A stretch of 62,939 bases of DNA from Cupriavidus campinensis (lineage in GTDB: Bacteria > Pseudomonadota > Gammaproteobacteria > Burkholderiales > Burkholderiaceae): positions 1 through 62,939 of the forward strand of contig NZ_CAJPVH010000031.1 of assembly GCF_905397395.1 (NCBI RefSeq), read 5' to 3'. Each line of letters begins with the position of its first letter. Positions within the stretch are counted from its first letter, which is position 1. Both the position numbers and the translations under genes were made by a program. Of the stretch, positions 1 through 8,178 are shown in pieces. The notes beneath the pieces are model-generated. The model was not told where the DNA came from. It saw nothing but the letters and a program-made list of their open reading frames with translations, and did not search any database.

Positions 1-582
1 GGCATCGTGCCAGCGCAACGCCATGCGCAGCCGCGCCGGCGAGAACGCCGCGCGGTAGCCCACCTTCTCGAACACCGCGTGCACGGCGCCGTGGCGATCC
101 GCGCGCGGCAGGTGGAAGGCCACCATCAGCGGCCGCACCGGGCGTTGCAGGGTCTGCGCGAGCGGCTCGCGCCGGCCATCGGCCAGTTCGGCTTCGGCAT
201 CGAGGGCGAGCAGCACCGGGGCGGCGTCGCCCATCCCCCAGCCGATATTGCCGCCGAGCGTGCCGAGATGCCGCACGCCGAGCGCGCCAAGCTGGGCGAT
301 GGCCTCCGCCAGCAGCGGCGCGTGGGTGCCCACCAGCGGGTGCCGCCGCACCGCTTCGAGCCGCGCGCCGGCGCCGATGCGCAGGGTGCCCGCTTCCAGC
401 GTGATCGGCCAGGTCTCGGGCCAGTGCTGGATATTGATATAGCAGACGTCGCGCGGCGCCAGCCGGGGCTCGTCCCATTCCTGCTGGATCAGCGTGCCGC
501 CGGCGATGAAGCGCGCCCGGGGGCCAAGCTGGTCGGCCAGTGCCTGGGCGGCTTGTGGCGAGGCGGGCGTGACGAGTTCCAT
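1..582 (-). CDS. FAD-binding subunit of a molybdenum hydroxylase (xanthine dehydrogenase/CoxM family), 3' end cut by window edge
   Basis: The minus-strand reading from the ATG at 582 gives 194 residues with no stop before the window edge, so the C-terminus is missing. Residues 27-30 (AGGT) and 108-115 (TLGGNIGW) are the two FAD-pyrophosphate-binding signatures of the medium subunit of molybdopterin hydroxylases. Family knowledge: this subunit passes electrons from a 2Fe-2S subunit to NAD or another acceptor, after a Mo-pterin subunit hydroxylates an N-heterocycle or aldehyde. Those two partners are expected just outside the window. It lies 27 bp after the deaminase gene, as the last visible gene of a same-strand run. 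Whether the substrate is a purine, pyrimidine or pteridine cannot be told. Confidence 0.85.
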   Translation of the reverse strand, partial: MELVTPASPQAAQALADQLGPRARFIAGGTLIQQEWDEPRLAPRDVCYINIQHWPETWPITLEAGTLRIGAGARLEAVRRHPLVGTHAPLLAEAIAQLGALGVRHLGTLGGNIGWGMGDAAPVLLALDAEAELADGRREPLAQTLQRPVRPLMVAFHLPRADRHGAVHAVFEKVGYRAAFSPARLRMALRWHDA

Positions 583-609
583 GACGATTGGCGGCCGGCG
601 ATGGGCAGA

Positions 610-1125
610 CTATCGGCCAGCCCAGAAGCGGCGCTGCGCCTCGGCAATCTCGGGCTCCATCTCGGGCACCGGGCCGATCAGGTCCACGGCCTTCTGGCAG
701 TGGTCGAACACATAGCGCGACGGCACGCTCATAGTCGGGTTCTCGGCGTGGCTGCCCGTGCATTGCAGCAGCGCGTGCTCGGTCATGCCGAACACCACCC
801 GGCCGATATTGGCCCAGTAGGCCGTGCCGGCGCACATGCAGCACGGCTCCACCGTGGTGTAGAGCGTGCAGCCCCACAGGTAGTCGGCCGGGAAGTTGGT
901 GGCGGCCACGCGCGCGAGTGTGGATTCGGCGTGGTTCACCGTGTCGATGTTGCACTGCTCGAGCAGCACGGTTTCCTGGTCCGGGCCGACCAGGATGGCG
1001 CCGAACGGGTGGTGACCCAGCGTCACGGCGCGCTCGGCCACCTGCTGGGCGCGGCGCAGGTGGCGGCGGATCTGTTCCGGCGTGGGTGGCAGGCCCTGGG
1101 CGGGCAGGGTGGTGGGTTCGGACAT
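610..1125 (-). CDS. Nucleoside/nucleobase deaminase (CMP/dCMP-type zinc deaminase fold)
   Basis: The 171-residue product has the cytidine-deaminase-like zinc site: H65 and E67 in NHAES, and C95 and C98 in PCCMC. Zinc-bound water attacks an exocyclic amino group and E67 acts as proton shuttle; this is family knowledge. Size and motif spacing fit guanine deaminase/TadA-like enzymes, but the usual tRNA-binding features of TadA are not obvious. The position between an ABC importer and a molybdenum hydroxylase suggests deamination of an imported amino-heterocycle. The specific substrate is inference only. Confidence 0.85.
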   Translation of the reverse strand: MSEPTTLPAQGLPPTPEQIRRHLRRAQQVAERAVTLGHHPFGAILVGPDQETVLLEQCNIDTVNHAESTLARVAATNFPADYLWGCTLYTTVEPCCMCAGTAYWANIGRVVFGMTEHALLQCTGSHAENPTMSVPSRYVFDHCQKAVDLIGPVPEMEPEIAEAQRRFWAGR

Positions 1126-1158
1126 GGTCAGGGTCTCCGTGAGGGGATGGATCGTCGC

Positions 1159-1920
1159 TCAGGCCCGGTTGCCCTGGCTCCAGGGGAACAGCCGCTGGTA
1201 CGCCAGCTGCACCAGCCCGTAGAGCGTGAGGCTGCTGATGACCAGCAGGATCAGCGCGGCAAAGGCGACCGGCACCTTGAACGACGAGGTGGTGAACAGT
1301 ATGAGGTAGCCCAGCCCCTTCTCGGCGGCGACGAACTCTGCCACCACGGCCCCGACGATAGCCAGCGTGATCGACACCTTCAGCGCCGCGAACACATACG
1401 GCACCGCGAACGGCATGCGGATCTGCCAGTACTGGCGCGCGGTGGTGGCGCGCAGCGAGCGCGACAGCTCCACCAGCTCCGCCGGCACCGACGCCAGCCC
1501 CAGCGCCGTGGACACCACCAGCGGGAAGAAGGCGATCATCGTCGTGATGACCACGCGCGGCAGCACCCCGGCGCCGAGCGTGACCACGATGATCGGCGCC
1601 ACGGCCACGATCGGCGTGGACTGGATCACCACCAGCCACGGCATGACGATGCGCGACAGCAGTGGCGAGCGCGTGATGGCCACGGCCAGCGGCAGCGCCA
1701 GGCAGATCGCCACGACATAGCCGGCCAGCGCCGCCTCCAGCGTGGCGGCCAGATGCTCGAACCAGCGCGCCGCGCCGAGTTCGGTGGCGGCCCGCGCGAT
1801 CACGCTGGGCGCCGGGAGGATGTACTCGGGCACGTGCAGCAGGCGGCAGCCCGCCTCCCAGAGGATCAGCACGAGCACGAAGACGCACAGGCTGGCGTGG
1901 CGGTTCAGGAACGCTGTCAT
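1159..1920 (-). CDS. ABC transporter permease, SsuC/TauC/ThiX type
   Basis: The 253-residue protein is a polytopic membrane permease with about six hydrophobic segments. The cytoplasmic coupling loop is around residues 195-205 (EFVAAEKGLGY), which matches the EAA-loop form seen in taurine, sulfonate and hydroxymethylpyrimidine importers. It follows the ATPase gene by 25 bp and the substrate-binding protein is two genes upstream, so the three make one importer. The last residues (WSQGNRA) lie 33 bp before the deaminase. Confidence 0.9.
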   Translation of the reverse strand: MTAFLNRHASLCVFVLVLILWEAGCRLLHVPEYILPAPSVIARAATELGAARWFEHLAATLEAALAGYVVAICLALPLAVAITRSPLLSRIVMPWLVVIQSTPIVAVAPIIVVTLGAGVLPRVVITTMIAFFPLVVSTALGLASVPAELVELSRSLRATTARQYWQIRMPFAVPYVFAALKVSITLAIVGAVVAEFVAAEKGLGYLILFTTSSFKVPVAFAALILLVISSLTLYGLVQLAYQRLFPWSQGNRA

Positions 1921-1945
1921 GGCGGGGGCGGGTTTAGGAAACCAG

Positions 1946-2719
1946 TTACTGGGGCTTGTGGCTGAAGACCTGCACGCGGATGTCGTTGGCCATCCGCGTG
2001 AAGACCGGGTCGGCCAGCGTGGCGAGGTTGCGCGGGCGCGGCAGCGGCACGTCGATGATGTCTGCCACGCGCCCGGGGCGCGCGCTCATGACCACGATGC
2101 GGTCCGAGAGCAGCAGTGCCTCCTGGATCGAATGGGTGACGAAGACCACCGTCTTGGGCCGCTCGTTCCAGATCCGCAGCAGCTCGAAGCTCATTTCGTC
2201 GCGCGTGAGGGCGTCCAGCGCCGAGAACGGCTCGTCCATCAGCAGGATGTCGGGGTCGTGCAGCAGCGAGCGGGCAATCGACACGCGCTGCTGCATGCCG
2301 CCGGAGAGCTCGTCCGGCCGCTTGTGGCCGAAGTCGCCCAGGCCGATCATCGCCAGCAGCTCGCGCGCCCGGGCCTGGTCGCGCGCATCCACGCGGCCGT
2401 ACTTGTGGCGCATCGGGAAGGTGATGTTGTCCAGCACGCTGAGCCACGGCAGCAGCGTCGGCTTCTGGAACACGATGCCGATCTCGTCGCGCGGCTCGGT
2501 GACCGGCATGCCGAAGATCGACACCTCGCCGCTGCTTGGCCGCAGCAGCCCCGCAATCAGCCGCAGGATGGTGGACTTGCCGCACCCGGACGGCCCGATC
2601 AGCGAGACGAACTCGTGCCGGCGCAGGTGCAGGTCCACCCCTTGCAGCGCCGTGACGGGACTGCCATCGCTGGAGACAAAGGTTTGCGTGACCGTGTTCA
2701 GGTCGATGACAGTTTGCAT
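1946..2719 (-). CDS. ABC transporter ATP-binding protein, SsuB/TauB/ThiZ type
   Basis: This 257-residue ATPase has Walker A GPSGCGKST (42-50), Q-loop Q85, signature LSGGMQQ (138-144) and Walker B ILLMDE (158-163), all intact. It would energise import through the permease encoded just downstream. It begins 18 bp after the substrate-binding protein gene, so the genes are probably cotranscribed. Confidence 0.93.
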   Translation of the reverse strand: MQTVIDLNTVTQTFVSSDGSPVTALQGVDLHLRRHEFVSLIGPSGCGKSTILRLIAGLLRPSSGEVSIFGMPVTEPRDEIGIVFQKPTLLPWLSVLDNITFPMRHKYGRVDARDQARARELLAMIGLGDFGHKRPDELSGGMQQRVSIARSLLHDPDILLMDEPFSALDALTRDEMSFELLRIWNERPKTVVFVTHSIQEALLLSDRIVVMSARPGRVADIIDVPLPRPRNLATLADPVFTRMANDIRVQVFSHKPQ

Positions 2720-2737
2720 GGGCCTCGGCGGTTGCCT

Positions 2738-3718
2738 TTACTGGGTCAGGAAGCGGCGGTCGACCAGGGTCTCGGGGTCTACCTTGGCCGGCGCGTACTG
2801 CATCGACTGCGCCACCCAGCCCCAGGTGGCGGCGAGCAGCTTGGGGTTGAACCTGCCGACGCCATCGCGCTTGCTGATGTCGTTGCGCAGCAGCGGGATC
2901 GACGATTCGAACTCGGCCTTGACCACGGCCACGTCCGCCTCGGGCACGGCTGCCTTGAGCGCCTCCGCCGCCTGCTGCGGGTGCTGGATCGAATAGTCGA
3001 GCGACTTGCTCAGCGCGCGCAGGTAGCGCTTGAGCACGTCCGGGCGCTCGGCGATGGTCTTGTCGCTGGCCAGCACGGACCAGCCGTAGCCGTCGAGGCC
3101 GAAGCGCGTCCACGGCAGCACCGACAGTTCCTGGTTGGCCTGCTTGAGCACCGCGCCGAAGGCCGGCGCCACGGTCACCCAGTTGATGGTGGCGTCCACG
3201 CGGCGCTGGGCCAGCATCGGCGCCAGCGTGGCCGGGTCGGCCTTGATGACCTTGATCCTGGCCGGGTCGATGCCGTTGCGTTGCAGCACCACCGGCCACA
3301 GCGCGTTGGAGGACGAGAACGTCGGCATGGCCACGGTCTTGCCTTCCATGTCCTTGAGCGACTGGATCTTGCTGTCCGCGCGCGTGAACAGCGCGTCCGG
3401 CTGGTTGGAGTAGAGCGACATCACGGCCTTGACCGGGATCTTGCCCTCGGCGGCGGCCGTCATCAGCGCGGCGATGCCGCCGAAGCCGACATCGGCGGCG
3501 CCGGAGGCGATCTTGGTCACGGCGTCGGCGGAGCCACGGCCCGGGAGGATCCTGACCTCCAGCCCTTCCTCCTTGAAGAAGCCCTGCTGTACGCCGGCAT
3601 AGACGAAGGACTTGTCGCCGCCGGGCAGCCAGTCGAGCTGGACCGTGAGTTTGTCGGCGGCGTGGGCGGCGCCGGCACAGGCCAGCAGCAGCGAAGCGAT
3701 CAGGGGGCGCAGGGTCAT
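2738..3718 (-). CDS. ABC transporter periplasmic substrate-binding protein, NMT1/THI5-like
   Basis: The start is the ATG at 3718, which overlaps the preceding hydrolase stop as ATGA. The 326-residue product opens with a cleavable signal peptide (cut near AHA-AD, residue 20). The mature start LTVQLDWLPGG and the following YAGVQQGFFKEEGLEV are typical of the NMT1/THI5-like group. That group binds thiamine pyrimidine precursors, sulfonates, nitrate or aromatic compounds. The ligand cannot be predicted. With the ATPase and permease downstream it forms a complete importer. Confidence 0.9.
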   Translation of the reverse strand: MTLRPLIASLLLACAGAAHAADKLTVQLDWLPGGDKSFVYAGVQQGFFKEEGLEVRILPGRGSADAVTKIASGAADVGFGGIAALMTAAAEGKIPVKAVMSLYSNQPDALFTRADSKIQSLKDMEGKTVAMPTFSSSNALWPVVLQRNGIDPARIKVIKADPATLAPMLAQRRVDATINWVTVAPAFGAVLKQANQELSVLPWTRFGLDGYGWSVLASDKTIAERPDVLKRYLRALSKSLDYSIQHPQQAAEALKAAVPEADVAVVKAEFESSIPLLRNDISKRDGVGRFNPKLLAATWGWVAQSMQYAPAKVDPETLVDRRFLTQ

Positions 3719-4494
3719 GGTCGAACTCCGGGGAACGGCATTGAGGAAAGGCGGGGCAGCAAGGCGTCGGTCAGGGCCTGGGGGCAGGCCACTTGCGGCA
3801 CGTGGCCGCAGTCGAGCGAAATCCGGTGGGCGCCCGGCGTGAGCGCCTGCATGTGCCGCTGGAGCGGCAGCGTGACGGAGCGGTCCTGCAGGCATTCGAC
3901 ATAGACACGCGGCACGCGGCCGAAGCGCGCGGCGCTGAGCGTGTTGCGCATGTCGCGGCCTGTGTCGGGCTGGGGGCACAGCCGCGCGGCGGCGGCTTGC
4001 GCGGCCTCGGACGGGCAGTCGTGCAGGAAGATCTCGCGCGCGGCGGCGGGCGGCACGCGGCTGGTGGTGCCATCGGCATCCCATGCGAGATGCGGCACGA
4101 TGCCGGTGTAGTGGAAGCCGGCATCGGCGGCGCGGCATTGGGCGATCACGTCGCCGAAGCTGATGCCGGCGGGCAGCATCATGCCGGCGAGGTAGACCAG
4201 CGCGCGCACGCGGTCCGGCAGGGCTTCGGCCACCTGCGAGGCGGTCAGGCCGCCGCCGCTGTGGCCGAGGACGACGGCCGGGGCGTCCAGCGCGGCCAGC
4301 CGTGCGCACACGTGGGCGGTGTAGCCGGCGAGGGTGGCATCGGCCCGCCTTTCGGGGCTGCGGTCGTTGCCGGGCAGGTCCACGGCGTGCACCTGCCAGC
4401 CGGCGGCTTCGAGCATCGGCTGCCAGGCGGCGAAGGCCCAGCTGCCTTGCCAGGCGCCATGGATCAGGACGATGTGGGGGCGGGGCATCGACAT
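3715..4494 (-). CDS. Alpha/beta hydrolase, plant-esterase/EstC-like
   Basis: The 259-residue alpha/beta-hydrolase has oxyanion loop HGAW (13-15 region), nucleophile S79 in GHSGG, probable acid D204 and catalytic H231 in CGHVPQ. The overall pattern (IHGAW, VVLGHSGGG) matches small methylesterase or salicylate-esterase-like enzymes acting on esters or amides. It sits 7 bp after the oxygenase gene and its stop overlaps the start of the importer binding protein, so it is translationally linked to the importer. The natural substrate is unknown. Confidence 0.85.
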   Translation of the reverse strand: MSMPRPHIVLIHGAWQGSWAFAAWQPMLEAAGWQVHAVDLPGNDRSPERRADATLAGYTAHVCARLAALDAPAVVLGHSGGGLTASQVAEALPDRVRALVYLAGMMLPAGISFGDVIAQCRAADAGFHYTGIVPHLAWDADGTTSRVPPAAAREIFLHDCPSEAAQAAAARLCPQPDTGRDMRNTLSAARFGRVPRVYVECLQDRSVTLPLQRHMQALTPGAHRISLDCGHVPQVACPQALTDALLPRLSSMPFPGVRP

Positions 4495-4501
4495 GACCGG
4501 C

Positions 4502-5479
4502 TCAGCCGTAGGTGCGCCGGTAGCAGTCCATCAGATGCTGCTCCACGGTCACGGACGGGTACTTGGCGGTCTCGCCTTCGGCACGGCAGGTCGGCAGGCA
4601 GGCCACCTCGTGCAGCGGGTTGCCGGTGAAGAAGAACGGTACCGAATAGCGCTCCCTGCCCGAGCGGTTGATCACCCGGTGCAGCGTGGAGACGTAGCGG
4701 TCATTGGTCCAGCGCGCGAACAGGTCACCGATATTGACGACGAAGGCGCCGGGCACGGGCGGGGCATCGATCCAGCTGGCCTGGAGGGCGTCCCAGACCT
4801 GTAGGCCGCCGGTCTCGTCCTGGAGCAACAGGGTCACGCCGCCGAAGTCGGTATGTTCGCCGCAACCCTTCTCGCCGGGCTGGGGCTGCGCGGGTTGGGG
4901 CGGGTAGTGCAGCAGCCGCAGCGTGGCGGAGGCGTCGTGCAGGTAGCCATCGAAATGGTCCTCGGGGAGGTCCAGCGCCAGCGCCAGCCCGCGCACGACG
5001 GTGGCGCCCAGCGCGTACGCCTGCTGGTAATACGCCTCCATCACGTCGCGGAAATCCGGCAGGGTGGCGGGCCACTGGTTCGGGCCGGTATTGAAGCGGC
5101 CGGCCAGCACGCGCGGGTCATCGGCGGCAATCTCGGCGCCGATATAGAAGCTCTCTTTCAGGTCGGGCGGCGCGCCGGCTTCCAGCGTCTGGGCGCGCAG
5201 CGGCTCATAGCCCCGGTTGCAGGGCGAGAGGCGCTTGTCCACGGCGAGCTTGTCGGCCATGCTCAGGTCGAAGAAGCGCTGGCTGGCCGCGAACACATCG
5301 CGTATCAGCACCGGGTCGATGCCGTGGTTCGTCAGGTAGAAGAAGCCGCGATGCGCGCAGGCATCGTGCAGCTGCATGGCCACGGCGCGGCGCGCGGCGG
5401 GGTCCGCGCTGCGCAGTCCGGCGATGTCGATCAGGGGCAGGCTAAGCGAGGCGGAGGAGGCGGGGGCGGTGGCAGTCAC
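4502..5479 (-). CDS. 2-oxoglutarate/Fe(II)-dependent oxygenase, isopenicillin N synthase family
   Basis: The product is 325 residues. An N-terminal DIOX_N-like region (about 14-130) is followed by the double-stranded beta-helix with the iron triad H209, D211 (GEHTDFGG) and H267 (STLHRVI). The 2-oxoglutarate-binding pair is R277 and S279 (RYSVPFFF). All key residues are present, so it should be an active oxidase or hydroxylase. It is the first gene of the tight run after a 151-bp gap and is preceded by a same-strand LysR regulator. The enzyme may hydroxylate or demethylate the imported compound. Confidence 0.88.
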   Translation of the reverse strand: MTATAPASSASLSLPLIDIAGLRSADPAARRAVAMQLHDACAHRGFFYLTNHGIDPVLIRDVFAASQRFFDLSMADKLAVDKRLSPCNRGYEPLRAQTLEAGAPPDLKESFYIGAEIAADDPRVLAGRFNTGPNQWPATLPDFRDVMEAYYQQAYALGATVVRGLALALDLPEDHFDGYLHDASATLRLLHYPPQPAQPQPGEKGCGEHTDFGGVTLLLQDETGGLQVWDALQASWIDAPPVPGAFVVNIGDLFARWTNDRYVSTLHRVINRSGRERYSVPFFFTGNPLHEVACLPTCRAEGETAKYPSVTVEQHLMDCYRRTYG

Positions 5480-5630
5480 GGTGAGCGGCGGGCCTCGAAG
5501 GCTGGGCGACGGATGCAGCCCAGTCTAGAGACGCCCCCCTGCGCTGGATAGCGCCGATTTTTGCGCGGGGCGATGCCGAAGTTAGAGCACCCCGGCGGGT
5601 AGCGCGGCGGGGGACGGGGCGGCTATCCGC

Positions 5631-6656
5631 TCATGCACTCAAGGCGTGCGCGAACGGCTCCGGGGATGCCTCGCTTTGGCGCGCCGGGGCACGGTCGCGG
5701 TGCAGCGCGGCGGGCTTGCGCAGCGCGAGGGCTTCCTCGCGCTCGCGCGCCTCGATGGCCTCGGCGGCAATCCGGATAAAGGCGTCGAGCGCTGGCGGCG
5801 GCGTGCGGCCGGCGCGCACGTAGACGCCGAGTTCCGAGCAGATCGGCGCCGGGGTGTCCAAGGGCACGTGCACCAGCCGCCCGTCGCGCAGTTCGCGCTC
5901 CAGGCCCAGCCGGCTCTGGAAGAAGATGCCCACGCCACGCTCGACAAGGCCCTTCGCCAGTTCGATCGACGAGGTTTCCAGCAGCACCTGCAAGGCGCGC
6001 TTGTGATGGGCGAGCACGGGCTGGAGCAGCGCGTGCATCGACAACTCCGGCCGGGGCAGGATCAGCGGATAGGCCGCGCATTCGGCAAAGTCCACGTGTG
6101 GCAGGCCGGCCAGCGGATGGCCGGGCGGCACGATGGCGCCCAGCGCGAAACGCGACACCATGCACTGGCGCAGGCCGTCGTGGCGGCGGATGGAGAAGCC
6201 GATGCCAAGGTCCGCCTCGCCATCGATCACGGTCTGGGCGGCCTGTTCGGAGCCGCAGATGCGCACGTCGATCTGGATGGTGGGGTAGCGCCGGTGCATC
6301 TGCGTCAGCATGGCGGGCATCAGGTCGGCATTGAGCCCTTCCACGGCCGCCACGCTGAGCGAGCCGCGCCGCACGCCGCGCAGCAGCTCCAGCTCGGTGG
6401 CCAGGCGCTGCTCGTCCTGCAGCACGGTAATCACGTGGCGCGAGAACACCTCGCCGGCCGGGGTCAGGCGCAGGCCGGTAGCCATGCGCTCGAACAGCGG
6501 GCTGCCGATCTCTTCCTCGAGCTGCAACAGCTGGCGGTTGATGGCCGACGAGGCCACGTGCAGCCGCCGCGCGGCCTCGCGGATGGAGCCGCAGCGGCGG
6601 ATCATGTCGAAATACTTGATGGCGCGGGCGTGGATGTGCATGCCCGGATCGAGCAT
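5631..6656 (-). CDS. LysR-family transcriptional regulator of the catabolic run
   Basis: The N-terminus carries the LysR winged helix-turn-helix (IREAARRLHVASSAINRQL) and is followed by a LysR substrate-binding domain. I chose the ATG at 6656 (MLDPGMHIHARA); the ATG at 6641 is an equally good start, and neither has a strong ribosome-binding site. The product is about 341 residues and ends in an unusually long basic/polar tail. It lies upstream of, and on the same strand as, the oxygenase operon. It probably controls that operon from the 151-bp gap at 5480-5630, where I see no perfect palindrome. Confidence 0.85.
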   Translation of the reverse strand: MLDPGMHIHARAIKYFDMIRRCGSIREAARRLHVASSAINRQLLQLEEEIGSPLFERMATGLRLTPAGEVFSRHVITVLQDEQRLATELELLRGVRRGSLSVAAVEGLNADLMPAMLTQMHRRYPTIQIDVRICGSEQAAQTVIDGEADLGIGFSIRRHDGLRQCMVSRFALGAIVPPGHPLAGLPHVDFAECAAYPLILPRPELSMHALLQPVLAHHKRALQVLLETSSIELAKGLVERGVGIFFQSRLGLERELRDGRLVHVPLDTPAPICSELGVYVRAGRTPPPALDAFIRIAAEAIEAREREEALALRKPAALHRDRAPARQSEASPEPFAHALSA

Positions 6657-6714
6657 GCACCGTGCCAGCACCAGGGGGCGGCGCGCGCGTCCGGTTCGCC
6701 CCCCTCCCTCCCGA

Positions 6715-7704
6715 TCAGCGGTCGGCGCGGATCGGGCTGTACTCCACCGGCACCCAGCTGTAGCCGCGCGCATCCTTGCGGATGTGGCCCAGGCCCGGGA
6801 ACGGCATGTGCGCGCCGGCAATCAGCCAGCCCTTGGCGGCGGCCTGCGCGAAGACGGCCTTGCGCGTCTTGATGGCCTGCTGCTGGTCCGAATCGAACTC
6901 GATCGACACCTCGGGGTGCGCCATCTGCACCGAATGGCTGTGGACGATGTCGCCCCAGAGCAGCAGCGTCTGGCCCTTCGACGTCACCAGGTAGGAGCTG
7001 TGCCCCGGCGTGTGGCCCGGCGTGCCGAGCACGCTGAAGCCGGGCAGCGGCTGCGCGCCGTCGGCGTAGGTGTGGAGCGCGCCCTTGGCCTTGTAGGGCG
7101 CCACGGCGTCCTGGGCCATCTTGAAGAACGGCTTGTTGTCCGCGGGGGCCTGCTGCGCGACGGCCTCGCTCAGCCAGTAATCGGCATCCTTCTGCGAGGC
7201 CCAGACCGTGGCATTGGGGAAGACCGCCGTGGTGCCCTGGGTCAGGCCGCAGGCGTGGTCGGGGTGCAGGTGGGTCAGCAGCACCGCGTCCACGTCCTCC
7301 GGCTTGTAGCCGGCGGCGCGGATATTGTTGACCAGCCCGCCCATGGTCGGGCCGAAGCACTGCGCCGCGCCGGCATCGACGAGCACGAGCTTGTCCTGCG
7401 TATGCACCAGGAAGCCGTTGACGGCGGTCTGCACGCCGTTCTTGTCGACCACGAACATGCGCGCCATCAGCGACTGGAGATCCTTGGCCTGCATGCCCTT
7501 GAGGAGCTTGCTGCCGATATCGATATAACCGTCATAGAGCGCGGTCACGACCACGTCGCCAACCTGCTGGCGATAGAAGCCGGGCACCTGCTCCTTGACC
7601 TGCGCGGGCGCGGCCGTGGCGGCAAGACTGGCGAACATCAGGCTGGCCAGCGCGGCACGAACCAGCCGGCGTGTGGCCTGGGGGGCAAAGGCGAGGGATT
7701 TCAT
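6715..7704 (-). CDS. Exported metallo-beta-lactamase-fold hydrolase
   Basis: The 329-residue protein begins with a basic segment and hydrophobic signal peptide (about 1-32), so it is predicted periplasmic. Residues 145-150 (HLHPDH) are the zinc-binding motif. Further ligands are plausible in GTPGHTPGH and in the later HSH region. The family includes lactonases, glyoxalase-II-like enzymes and beta-lactamases. Nothing here points to a specific one. It is 58 bp upstream of the LysR gene on the same strand and may belong to the same catabolic locus. Confidence 0.85.
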   Translation of the reverse strand: MKSLAFAPQATRRLVRAALASLMFASLAATAAPAQVKEQVPGFYRQQVGDVVVTALYDGYIDIGSKLLKGMQAKDLQSLMARMFVVDKNGVQTAVNGFLVHTQDKLVLVDAGAAQCFGPTMGGLVNNIRAAGYKPEDVDAVLLTHLHPDHACGLTQGTTAVFPNATVWASQKDADYWLSEAVAQQAPADNKPFFKMAQDAVAPYKAKGALHTYADGAQPLPGFSVLGTPGHTPGHSSYLVTSKGQTLLLWGDIVHSHSVQMAHPEVSIEFDSDQQQAIKTRKAVFAQAAAKGWLIAGAHMPFPGLGHIRKDARGYSWVPVEYSPIRADR

Positions 7705-7853
7705 GGGAGACAGATCCTTCCTGGATGGGAGTGGAAGCGAATAGGGCAGGGAAGTTGCCGGAGGCCCATTCTAATGATCTGTCGGAAAATGCGCGCTGAG
7801 GGCCACGCGGGGAGAGGAAGGCCAGGATGGAAGGCCGAAGGGCCGCCCAAAGC

Positions 7854-7889
7854 AAAAAGCCGCAATCCCGTGAAGGACTGCGGCTTTTC
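7854..7889 (-). terminator. Rho-independent terminator after the tRNA
   Basis: Perfect 10-bp arms AAAAGCCGCA (7855-7864) and TGCGGCTTTT (7879-7888) enclose a 14-nt loop. Both strands end in a T tract. It lies 7 bp past the tRNA 3' end on the minus strand and could act in both directions. Confidence 0.85.
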
Positions 7890-7896
7890 TAATAGA

Positions 7897-7973
<77 letters not shown>

Positions 7974-8178
7974 AACGAAGACCGCAATTATACCCACGCT
8001 TTGGAGCCTGTCAACACCCTCGTGACAGTTTTATGCAAGCTTCCGCAGGACCCCGGGCGGCTGCCCAAAAAAATGGCAGATCCGTGGATCTGCCTGAGAA
8101 GGAGTGACCGGCCGTGTACTGCCTTGCGGTGCCGGTCTATCCTGAGCGCGGTTGCGTAGCGCTGAACCTGAACTTGGC

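Noticed and set aside
7..1965. A 652-codon plus-strand open frame across the left edge
   Set aside because: The minus strand holds the molybdenum hydroxylase FAD subunit, the deaminase and the permease with intact motifs; the plus frame is low-complexity.
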